A stretch of 38,375 nucleotides of DNA, taken from Tubiluchus corallicola. Its lineage: Eukaryota; Priapulida; Priapulimorpha; Priapulimorphida; Tubiluchidae. Under the pieces are notes generated by a model. It was not told where the DNA came from and ran no database searches. It saw nothing but the letters and a program-made list of their open reading frames with translations. The position numbers and the translations under genes are program-made. Of the stretch, positions 1 through 11,500 are shown in pieces (the first letter of the stretch is position 1; every line of letters starts with the position of its first letter). The stretch spans positions 1 to 38,375 of the forward strand of contig JAQGDQ010000626.1 of assembly GCA_030141605.1 (NCBI GenBank), read 5' to 3'.

Positions 1-1106
1 TTACACAGTTTCGCTGATGCATAAACATGAATATCTATGACAATCATCAGTTTTGGTCCTCTTACACAGTTTCGCTGATGCATAAACGTGAATATCTATG
101 ACAATCATCAGTTTTGGTCCTCTTACACAGTTTCGCTGATGCATAAACGTGAATATCTATGACAATCATCAGTTTTGGTCCTCTTACACAGTTTCGCTGA
201 TGCATAAACATGAATATCTATGACAATCATCAGTTTTGGTCCTCTTACACAGTTTCGCTGATGCATAAACGTGAATATCTATGACAATCATCAGTTTGGT
301 CCTCTTACAGTTTCTGATGCATAAACGTGAATATCTATGACAATCATCAGTTTTGGTCCTCTTACAGTTTCGCTGATGCATAAACATGAATATCTATGAC
401 AATCATCAGTTTTGGTCCTCTTACACAGTTTCGCTGATGCATAAACGTGAATATCTATGACAATCATCAGTTTTGGTCCTCTTACACAGTTTCGCTAATG
501 CATAAACATGAATATCTATGACAATCATCAGTTTTGGTCCTCTTACACAGTTTCGCTAATGCATAAACATGAATATCTATGACAATCATCAGTTTTGGTC
601 CTCTTACACAGTTTCGCTGATGCATAAACATGAATATCTATGACAATCATCAGTTTTGGTCCTCTTACACAGTTTCGCTGATGCATAAACATGAATATCT
701 ATGACAATCATTAGTTTTGGTCCTCTTACACAGTTTTGCTGATGCATAAACATGAATATCTATGACAATCATCAGTTTTGGTCCTCTTACACAGTTTCGC
801 TGATGCATAAACATGAATATCTATGACAATCATCAGTTTTGGTCCTCTTACACAGTTTCGCTGATGCATAAACGTGAATATCTATGACAATCATCAGTTT
901 TGGTCCTCTTACACAGTTTCGCTGATGCATAAACATGAATATCTATGACAATCATCAGTTTTGGTCCTCTTACACAGTTTCGCTGATGCATAAACGTGAA
1001 TATCTATGACAATCATCAGTTTTGGTCCTCTTACACAGTTTCGCTGATGCATAAACGTGAATATCTATGACAATCATCAGTTTTGGTCCTCTTACACAGT
1101 TTCGCT
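1..1106. repeat. 61-bp minisatellite, about 18 copies, truncated by the window edge
   Basis: A 61-bp unit beginning TTACACAGTTTCGCTGATGC repeats head to tail from base 1 to about 1106. Copies are nearly identical. The commonest variation is a CpG/CpA switch (aaacGTGaat versus aaacATGaat), as expected if the CpG is methylated and deaminates. Two copies near 300-370 carry small deletions. The last unit breaks off after TTTCGCTT. Open frames across it are repeat artefacts. Confidence 0.95.
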
Positions 1107-2714
1107 TCATCAAATCTCATAAATCACTGGTTGACCATCAACATCAACATCATATTTCGCTGAGATGACCAGTACTACGGCCATTTTGTTCTTAGAGGGA
1201 TGAGCCAATCTCAAATGAACGGTACTGGTCATTAACCCTTCATTCCCAGTATCACACATTCAAATCTTTTTAATGTTTATGTATGCAATGTGTGTTTATT
1301 TTAAGTGGATTGACATACAGTAATATTACTGATCGGAGTTTTCCCACTTTGCAACAAAATACACTTTGTTTGAGAACAGACATATACAACTGGTTATAAA
1401 GAATATAGTTACACAGATAGTTAGTTAAAAAACACGAGTAATTCATTATTTAACACTTAAAATTAAAATATACGAAGCCCACAGAGTACAGAAGAGATAC
1501 CAGAAACAATTATCAATGTACATCATCTTATTAGCTATGCAAAAGTAGGATTGTTCAATAACTGGTGTTTGATTCAAAAATCCATAATTCAAAATAATTC
1601 ATGTTACAGTTCAACCGAAATTCAAAATAATTCAGCTTACAGTTCAACATGCAATTACACGTGCAATCAATTAGGAAACCGTTTAGTAGACTTTATGTAG
1701 TTCAGCAACAATTTGAAGAGATTGGCACTGGATGGATGACCTGATCTGAGTTTATAAAAAAGTCGTTGTAAATAATAGCAGGTCTAGGGTTGACGTGTAA
1801 TTCTTGAATAACATTTACGAATGCAAATCATTAGTAACTTAGACAGATCCACGATTAGAGGACGTCACGTGTTCTGAGACATCTAAAACCTGTTTCAGAA
1901 CCGCCCCCTCTCCCTTATGAAGCCGAGTCTTATTATCACCGGTAAAACAGGTTTCAGTGTTAAAGGAAAACCGGACGATTGTTTAGACTCAATCTGATTT
2001 TAATTTACTGTCCAAAATATACATTTTCTTGCTTATAAAAGTTAACAATTGTTTCTTATATTTGAATAATTAGCTTAGAAAGTTAATTAACGGCAACCGA
2101 ACACAACTGTTGCTTACGTCAGAAACTAACCACAGTTTGTGCAATAGCAGGCATCTTCCCTTGCGCGTCAAGCACATTTGCGTAAGTATTACTGTACTGC
2201 TTAAACGCATGATGTCACGAAAAATGGGCTCTACACCATATGACGTCAGAAACTAACACAGCAGTTCATGATCATGGTTATCACGGTACCGCCTTCTATT
2301 TGTCGGCCATGCGAATGTGACAAAAAGGCGCCATTGCCAATCTTAGTAGATTCACTGAGCCGCGCGTAACTTTGAAAGTTTAACGATATTTGAGTATCCG
2401 AGGTAATTATTATTTAATCTAAGCTTTGATTTAAAATAAGCTATTGTAGTTTTCAATATTTTAGAGCATTCTTTATCCTGAACTCGTGTTTACACAATCA
2501 TCCGGTTTTCCTTCAAAAAAATCCTAAAAACAAAATAAACTGAGGATCATACTTGTTAAATTTCGCGCTTTCCCACGGCCCTTCGTTCAACATTACAGCT
2601 TAGACCGTCTACAAAGGCAAATAACTTTTCTGACATTGTGTCAGAAATGAAAAGATCTGCACCAAGACTGTAATTTCAATTATTGTTAATTTTCAATATG
2701 TTTCTTACTCACAG
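1107..2714. other. Unique non-coding stretch with candidate promoter and 5' UTR exon
   Basis: No open frame of note. Around 2118 and 2245 the string GTCAGAAACTAAC occurs twice; the second copy overlaps a perfect CRE palindrome TGACGTCA (2241-2248). A possible donor (GAG|GTAATT) lies at 2402/2403. The sequence before it has stops in the frame that would continue into the exon at 2715, so it could only be a 5' UTR exon. This would make roughly 2100-2402 the promoter and first exon of the gene ending at 11908. That is inference from position, a CRE and a weak splice site. Confidence 0.25.
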
Positions 2715-2768
2715 CACTTCCCTGCCGTCACTGAAGTGGAAGAGCAACACGCTGCTGAAATTACCACG

Positions 2769-5530
2769 ATGAAGGAGGAAGGTACAGTTCCATTTTGAAT
2801 CTTCCAAATTGAAGTTTGAATTTTACTTCACTTTAGTGTATACCCTTCTGTATAGTTTCAAGTAACTCGGTAAAGTCATATTAGCATGTAAACTTACTTG
2901 TTCGTTCTGCGCATGAGCAAAATAGCTCATTTTCGACGAAGCCCTACTTTTTACACTTCATTAACTAAGTTAAAGTCACAAATAGCAAAAAACAGAACAT
3001 CTAATTTATTAAATATTTATAGTTAAAAACAACACGACTTTATAACGTCTATTTTATTAATAATTTATAGTTCAAAACAACACAAATTTATTAAAAATTT
3101 TACTTTACATAATTAAAAATCACTCCAAACGTTTCGATCGACTACTGCTGTCATCATCAGTGGTAAATTTTTACAAACATACGACCAGTTTATATAGGCA
3201 GAGCCTATTATGCACTAATTAAGACTTTAGCAGAAACCAAATAGGTAATGATTAAGCAGACCAGTAAAGAAATTGATACAGTAACTTACGCACTAATTAT
3301 GTATTTCAAAAAGGTAATGATTAAGCAGACCAGTAAAGAAATTGATGCAGTAACTTACGCACTAATTATGTATTTCAAATAGGTAATGATTAAGCAGACC
3401 AGTAAAGAAATTGATACAGTAACTTACGCACTAATTATGTATTTCAAAAAGGTAATGATTAAGCAGACCAGTAAAGAAATTGATGCAGTAACTTATGCAC
3501 TAATTATGTATTTCAAATAGGTAATGATTAAGCAGACCAGTAAAGAAATTGATACAGTAACTTATGCACTAATTATGTATTTCAAAAAGGTAATGATTAA
3601 GCAGACCAGTAAAGAAATTGATGCAGTAACTTATGCACTAATTAAGTATTTCAAATAGGTAATGATTAAGCAGACCAGTAAAGAAATTGATACAATAACT
3701 TATGCACTAATTATGTATTTCAAATAGGTAATGATTAAGCAGACCAGTAAAGAAATTGATACAGTAACTTATGCACTAATTATGTATTTCAAATAGGTAA
3801 TGATTAAGCAGACCAGTAAAGAAATTGATACAGTAACTTATGCACTAATTATGTATTTCAAAAAGGTAATGATTAAGCAGACCAGTAAAGAAATTGATGC
3901 AGTAACTTATGCACTAATTAAGTATTTCAAATAGGTAATGATTAAGCAGACCAGTAAAGAAATTGATACAATAACTTATGCACTAATTATGTATTTCAAA
4001 TAGGTAATGATTAAGCAGACCAGTAAAGAAATTGATGCAGTAACTTATGCACTAATTAAGTATTTCAAATAGGTAATGATTAAGCAGACCAGTAAAGAAA
4101 TGATACAGTAACTTATGCACTAATTATGTATTTCAAAAGGTAATGATTAAGCAGACCAGTAAAGAAATTGATACAGTAACTTATGCACTAATTATGTATT
4201 TCAAATAGGTAATGATTAAGCAGACCAGTAAAGAAATTGATACAGTAACTTATGCATTAATTATGTATTTCAAATAGGTGATGATTAAGCAGACCAGTAA
4301 AGAAATTGATACAGTAACTTACGCACTAATTTTGTATTTCAAATAGGTAATGATTAAGCAGACCAGTAAAGAAATTGATGCAGTAACTTATGCACTAATT
4401 ATGTATTTCAAAAAGGTAATGATTAAGCAGACCAGTAAAGAAATTGATGTAGTAACTTATGCACTAATTATGTATTTCAAAGAGGTAATGATTAAGCAGA
4501 CCAGTAAAGAAATTGATGCAGTAATTTCAAATAGGTAATGATTAAGCAGACCAGTAAAGAAATTGATGCAGTAACTTATGCACTAATTGTGTATTTCAAA
4601 TAGGTAATGATTAAGCAGACCAGTAAAGAAATTGATGCAGTAACTTGTGCACTAATTATGCATTTCAAATAGATAATGATTAAGCAGACCAGTAAAGAAA
4701 TTGATGCAGTAACTTATGCATTAATTATGTACTAGCAAAGGCCCCGCAAAAGATTTTGCGTAAAAAACCACGTGTAATCAATAATACGCGAACATCCTAC
4801 CTAGTCCTCATGTATAACGCAAAGCCCGTAACACCATGCCTACTGTTTGTTTAACTAACGCAAAGCCTGTAGCTTTTACTGAATTAAAGCTATAAGATTA
4901 TAGACAGAATACAATGGATGACGTCACAACAATGGCTTTGCGTCAGCAGTTTTCTAAGCGAAAATTGCCGAAAATGGAACATCTAATTAACTCGCCAGTA
5001 CTCCTCTCGGTGGACCTGTCCTAACATATAGCCCACATCATCGTGTAGCCCTGTTTTTTCTCTTTCTGATGAGCCGTATATCTTCTTCCGAGAGTCCCAC
5101 CGGGCGCCGCTAGAACGTTTTTTCCGCATGCTGTTTGATCAAAATTTCGAAAAAATCGCGAGTTGGGTCCGGAAAAACGCCCGTTGCGGGACGCCGTGGC
5201 CCTCTCGCGAATTCTAAATAGGCCTATGACACCCATCGCTGAACGGGCTATCTATCCATACCCAGCACCACCCTCGGCCCATTCCCATTCTCTACATCTC
5301 AGCCGTATAACTTTTGCAAAAAACGGCCGAAAAATGGCCATTTTTGGAGGTTTTTCGCCCCCCGTTCCTCCCGGTGGGCCCGATTCGAAAAATAAACCAT
5401 CAATGAGACGACACTAGATCGAGACCTTTCGTTTGATATATAGATCGCCGCAAATGGTGCCCTCGTCCAGGCTGTAGCCTCGAATCTTATATATTAAGCC
5501 CATACCAAGAATATTCATATAAGAGTATAG

Positions 5531-5565
<35 letters not shown>

Positions 5566-8500
5566 TAGCAAAGGCCCCGCAAAAGATTTTGCGTAAAAAA
5601 CCACGTATAATCAATAATATGCGAACATTCTACCTAGTCCTCATTTATAACACAAAGCCCGTAACATCATGCCTACTGTTTGTTTAACTAACGCAAAACC
5701 TGCAGATTTTTGCTGAATTAAAGTTATAAGATTATAGACAGAATACAATGGATGACGTTAGAACAATGGCTTTGCGTCAGCAGTTTTCTAAACGAAAATT
5801 GCCGAAAATGGAACCTCTAATTAACTCGTCGGTACTTCTCTCGGTGGACCTGCCCTAATATATAGCCCACATCATCGTGTAGCCCTGTCCTTCCTCTTTG
5901 TAAAGAGCCCCATATCTCCTTCCTAGAGTCCCACCAGCCGACGCTAGAACGTTTTTCCCGCATGCTGTTTGGTCAAAATTTCGAAAAAATCGCGAGTTGG
6001 CTCCGGAAAAACGCCCGTTGCGGGGCGCCGTGGTCCTCTCGCGAATTCTAAATATGCCTATGACACACATCGCTGAACGGGCTATCTATCCATACCCAGC
6101 ACCACCCTCGGCCCGTTCCCGTTCTCTACATCTCAGCCGTATAACTTTTGCAAAAACGGCCGAAAAATGGCCATTTTTGGAGGTTTTTCGCCTCCCCCTC
6201 CTCCCGCTGGGCCCCATTCGAAAAATAAACCCCCAATGAGACGACACTAGATCGAGACCTTTCGTTTGATATATAGATCGCCGCAAATGGTGCCCTCGTC
6301 CGGGCTGTAGCCTCGAATCTTATATATATATATATATATACCAAGAATATTAATATAAGAGTATAGATTTCAAATAGGTAATGATTAAGCAGACCAGTAA
6401 AGAAATTGATACAGTAACTTATGCTCTAATTATTATTTCAAATAGGTAATGATTAAGCAGACCAGCAAAGAAATTGATGCAGTAACTTATGCACTAATTA
6501 TGTATTTCAAATAGGTAATGATTAAGCAGACCAGTAAAGAAATTGATACAGTAACTTGTGCACTAATTATTATTTCAAATAGGTAATGATTAAGCAGACC
6601 AGTAAAGAAATTGATACAGTAACTTATGCTCTAATTATTATTTCAAATAGGTAATGATTAAGCAGACCAGTAAAGAAATTGATGCAGTAACTTATGCACT
6701 AATTATGTATTTCAAATAGGTAATGATTAAGCAGACCAGTAAAGAAATTGATACAGTAACTTGTGCACTAATTATGCATTTCAAATAGATAATGATTAAG
6801 CAAACCAGTAAAGAAATTGATACAGTAACTTATGCACTAATTATGTATTTCAAATAGGTAATGATTAAGCAGACCAGTAAAGAAATTGATACAGTAACTT
6901 ATGCACTAATTATTATTTCAAATAGGTAATGATTAAGCAGACCAGTAAAGAAATTGATACAGTAACTTATGCATTAATTATGTATTTCAAATAGGTGATG
7001 ATTAAGCAGACCAGTAAAGAAATTGATACAGTAACTTATGCACTAATTATGTATTTCAAATAGGTGATGATTAAGCAGACCAGTAAAGAAATTGATACAG
7101 TAACTTATGCACTAATTATGTATTTCAAATAGGTAATGATTAAGCAGACCAGTAAAGAAATTGATACAGTAACTTATGCATTAATTATGTATTTCAAATA
7201 GGTAATGATTAAGCAGACCAGTAAAGAAATTGATACAGTAACTTATGCACTAATTATTATTTCAAATAGGTAATGATTAAGCAGACCAGTAAAGAAATTG
7301 ATGCAGTAACTTATGCATTAAATATGTATTTCAAATAGATAATGATTAAGCAAACCAGTAAAGAAATTGATACAGTAACTTATGCACTAAATATGTATTT
7401 CAAATAGGCAATGATTAAGCAGACCTGAAGAAAAATAAGTGCCTACATAATAGGGCCTACCTATACAAACTGGTTGTATGTTTGTAAAATTTACCACTGA
7501 TGATGACAGCAGTCGTCTGTCGAAACGTTTGGCGCGATTTTTAACTACGTAAAGTAAAAGCTTTAATGAAACTGTGTTGTTTTTAATTATAAATGTTTTT
7601 AGCTGCCTGTAATAAAAACATTAATAATTATTATTTTGCTGTTTTTGTCCAGTCCAGTGGAAAATTTTGTTGTTATTAATGAAAAATTAAGCTACTGATT
7701 TTAAATTTCAGTAACAATTATTATTTTAATAAATTATATTATAAACATCTAATATAGTTGAAGAATTCGAGAGCGAAAGCAACGATGGTAAGAAGGAAAA
7801 AATCCTGCATATTTGTGCTAAACATTCACACTTGCTTAGCGTTTCATTCGTTCGTTCGTTCATTCATTCATTCGTTCATTCATTCGCTCATTCATTCATT
7901 CATTCATTCATTCATTCATTCATTCATTCATTCATTCATTCATTCATTCATTCATTCCATTCCATTCCATTCCATTCCTTCGTTCGTTCGTTCGTTCGTT
8001 CGTTCGTTCGTTCGTTCGTTCGTTCGTTCGTTCATTCGTCCATTCGTTCATTCGTTCATTCATTCATTCATTCATTCATTCATTCATTCATTCATTCATT
8101 CATTCATTCATTCATTCATTCATTCATTCATTCATTCATTCATTCGCTCATTCATTCACTCATTCATTCATTCGCTCATTCATTCATTCATTCATTCGCT
8201 CATTCATTCACTCATTCATTCATTCGCTCATTCATTCATTCATTCATTCGTTCATTCCATTCGTTCATTCATTCGTTCATTCATTCATTCATTCATTCAT
8301 TCATTCATTCATTCATTCATTCATTCATTCATTCATTCATTCATTCATTCATTCATTCATTCATTCATTCATTCATTCATTCATTCATTCATTCATTCAT
8401 TTCATTCATTCATTCATTCATTCATTCATTCACTCATTCATTCATTCATTCATTCATTCATTCATTCATTCATTCATTCATTCATTCATTCATTCATTCA

Positions 8501-11500
8501 TTCATTCATTCATTCATTCATTCACTCATTCATTCATTCATTCATTCATTCATTCATTCATTCATTCATTCATTCACTCATTCATTCATTCATTCATTCA
8601 TTCATTCATTCATTCATTCATTCATTCATTCATTCATTCATTCATTCATTCATTCATTCAGTTCATTCATTCATTCATTCATTTATTCATTCGTTCGTTC
8701 GTTCATTCATTCATTCATTTAATCATTCATTCATGCATTCATTCACACACACATTCATTCGTTCATTCATTCGTTCATTCATTCATTCATTCATTCATTC
8801 ATTCAATCATTCGTTCATTCGTTCATTCGTTTATTCATTCATTCATTCATTCATTCATTCATTCATTCATTCATTCATTCATTCATTCATTCATTCATTC
8901 ATTCATTCATTCATTCATACATTCATTCATTCATTCATTCATTCATTCATTCATTCATTCATTCATTCATTCATTCATTCATTCATTCATTCACACACTC
9001 ATTCATTCGTTCATTCATTCATTCATTCATTCTTTCATTCATTCACACACTCATTCATTCGTTCACACACTCATTCATTCGTTCATTCATTCATTCAGTC
9101 ATTCAATCATTCATTCATTCATTCATTCATTCATTCATTCATTCATTCATTCATTCATTCATTCATTCACTCATTTGCTTAACTACACAATAACTCCGTT
9201 ATATCGCGATTACGTAACGCAGCAATTATATATACTCACACCATCATTACAGCTATGCTAACTAACTAACTGTATTAACAAAATCTCCGAGATGTTTTTG
9301 TAAATTGTCTGCGCTTCGTTGCTACTGTTAACTGCTTTGTTAATGTAAAAACAGCCATTTACTACATGCCGAGTTGAACAGCTAACATGTCCGTCACGGT
9401 GTGTGCTTAATGATCCAAGTTATGCAACACTGACTAGCTCAGTAAATAGAGAGGTGGCTAGCGACAAAACCGTTTCATTTGCCACATTTGTTGGGCTACT
9501 TTTCCCGGCTGAAAGTTGTATGCAAATTCGATCGTGAGTATGACAGCGCCACCTGTTCGCGTTCCATCTTGGAGGATTATCTTTGCTAATTGGCAAAGTT
9601 CCAGTCCTGTCACACCTCTTTCATTTCATTGATATAAATTCCACCTTTATTTTTTTGTCTTGCATTTATACGGCCCGGTTTAAATAGACTTGAGGCTGTG
9701 TGTAAGTTAGTAATACGAGTTTTTATGATCCGTCTTTTAATTTTAGTTAGTTCAACCTGAAGTGCAACGCATTGTTCAAATACGCTTTGCCATACTGACA
9801 AAAATTTTACTAATGCTTAATGTTCTCAACTAACAGAATTTAGTTAAAGTATAAAAAAAACTGCTACTATTAAATAAGCAGGCACACGGCGAATGCCTGT
9901 GCACACTTTTCAACCGAATATGCTTTAAAAGACAAGAAAAGGGGCACCTAAGTAGGTTTAAGAAAATTCGCTTTAAAAAATTATACTACTTATAGCAATT
10001 TTATGCACATATCACACTCGCGTTAAAAGGAATTTTCGTTTGTTTTCATTTTAAATTTCCCACGATGCTGTTCCGACGGCGCCATTACATGACGTCATAT
10101 ACGCACAACGTAAATCAAGGGAAGAAAAGGAAATGCTAAATTATGTCTAAAAAAACTTTCCATGAAAGTTATTTTACTTACCATTTCGCTCACCTGTTGG
10201 AAAGACTTATGTAACTAGAAGAGAAAATTATTAATTATTTAAAATGTTTTCACCAAATAGTAAAATGTCGCTGACTCACCCTCCAGGGTGCACCACTCAC
10301 TAACCAAAAACGTATTTTTATTTTGACAAGATACAGTAATTTAAAGTATTACTTAGATAGTGACGTGTGCGCTACGAATGCTCTGATTATTTTTTCAAAC
10401 TTTACAAAATGTTATCTAAACTTGTTTCAAATGACCTGTCGTGAAAATGACTGCATCTAACGGTCATCGCGGGAGTTTAAATTACAAGTTTTATACAGCG
10501 TTGTTGCCGACGCAAGTCTTGCACGCAAAAAGGCAGTATGTAACTGGTATAAAATTTCAAGACGAATTTTTAACCTTTACGTAAGTGGAGGGTTTTCATG
10601 TGCTTTAAGTTAAATTTCTGTTAATTTTACGTATGAGTGTAGGTATATTTCAGCGTGCGTGTTTACAATAAATAAATTTATTAAATAGTCACAGGGGTTG
10701 TTTATTTTTTTGTTTGAAATACCAGACATGCAAGTCAAACACAAACTACAGCTCTAAGGCCTTTTAAACGCAGACAATCATGTCTAACGAAATCATGCAT
10801 TATAGGCTTGCAAGCAATATCTTTATTAAAACATTTACCATTGGATTAAAATTATATAAACTTGTGGAAGTTGTAATTGTACATTTTTAGGTGCTGCCAT
10901 CTATGAACTAATCCTTTTACTCTACCAGCTACTTACCCCCAGTATAATTGTACGGTCCAGTGAATGCATATTCACTGGATCTCTCCCTATTTTCAAGTAA
11001 TGGTTTTTGCGAAGCCTTCAAGTCTGCATAGATTACCTATGCTTATATATACTGACTGATTTACTTTCTAGTGACTGTCTAACTCTCAGTGTTCAGTGCA
11101 GCAGTCATTCTACTCATGTGTCTGTGGTTAATAAACACTTTTTACTGTTCTACCAGTGAGTGATTTACAACTTTAAACATGACTTTCACAAAACTAAACT
11201 GAAACGTTTACTCTAGCCTTAAGAAAAAATAATGATTTTGTTTATATGACTATATAATTAGCTTACATAAATAGTCACAGTTACTTAGCTTACATGAATT
11301 GCAAACTTGTATTCTGTATAGTTGCAGTGTTTTACAAACGTAATTCTAAATGACTGAGTGTTGATTTTTCAGCATCGCATATACCAGGATATGAAGAACA
11401 GTGGTTTATGAGTGATTACACGACGCGACCCACCACCCCCCTACCAATCCGTCACAATATTCACCTACGGGATCCTCTAGCAGCAATAGCTTCCAGTTTG

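Larger units (their letters stand above)
3061..7593. mobile_element. Foldback (TIR) element filled with a 68-bp satellite
   Basis: The left end (3061-3215) and right end (7430-7593) are inverted copies of each other over roughly 150 bp. Both contain, in inverted orientation, an AACAACAC outer block, TTTTACTTTACrTArTTAAA, CCAAACGTTTCG, GCTGTCATCATCAGTGGTAA, ACAAACATACrACCAGTTT and a subterminal ATAGGnnGnGCCTA-like block. Between them lie two blocks of 68-bp satellite separated by two Helitrons. No transposase or RT coding is visible, so the element is non-autonomous. It occupies almost all of the intron 2782-7757. A clear target duplication was not found. Confidence 0.7.

Noticed and set aside
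1-1106. CRISPR array, or a hammerhead in the 61-bp repeat
   Set aside because: There are no spacers between units and the DNA is eukaryotic, so it is not CRISPR. The minus strand has CTGATGA and GAAAC 31 nt apart, but no stem II can form next to the core; probably chance.
1232-1252. TTAACCCTTCATTCCCAGT as a piggyBac-type end
   Set aside because: No inverted partner with TTAA was found within a plausible distance.
5021-6344. Several 60-85-codon ORFs in the GC-rich Helitron bodies
   Set aside because: They overlap on both strands, break between the two copies, and show no domain.
7758-9182. 474-codon open frame of Phe-Ile-His-Ser repeats
   Set aside because: It is a translation of (ATTC)n; only the first 30 nt are proposed as an exon, in another frame.
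9434-9500. tRNA-like A box (TAGCTCAGTAAATAGAG)
   Set aside because: No B box or cloverleaf follows; not enough to call a tRNA or SINE.
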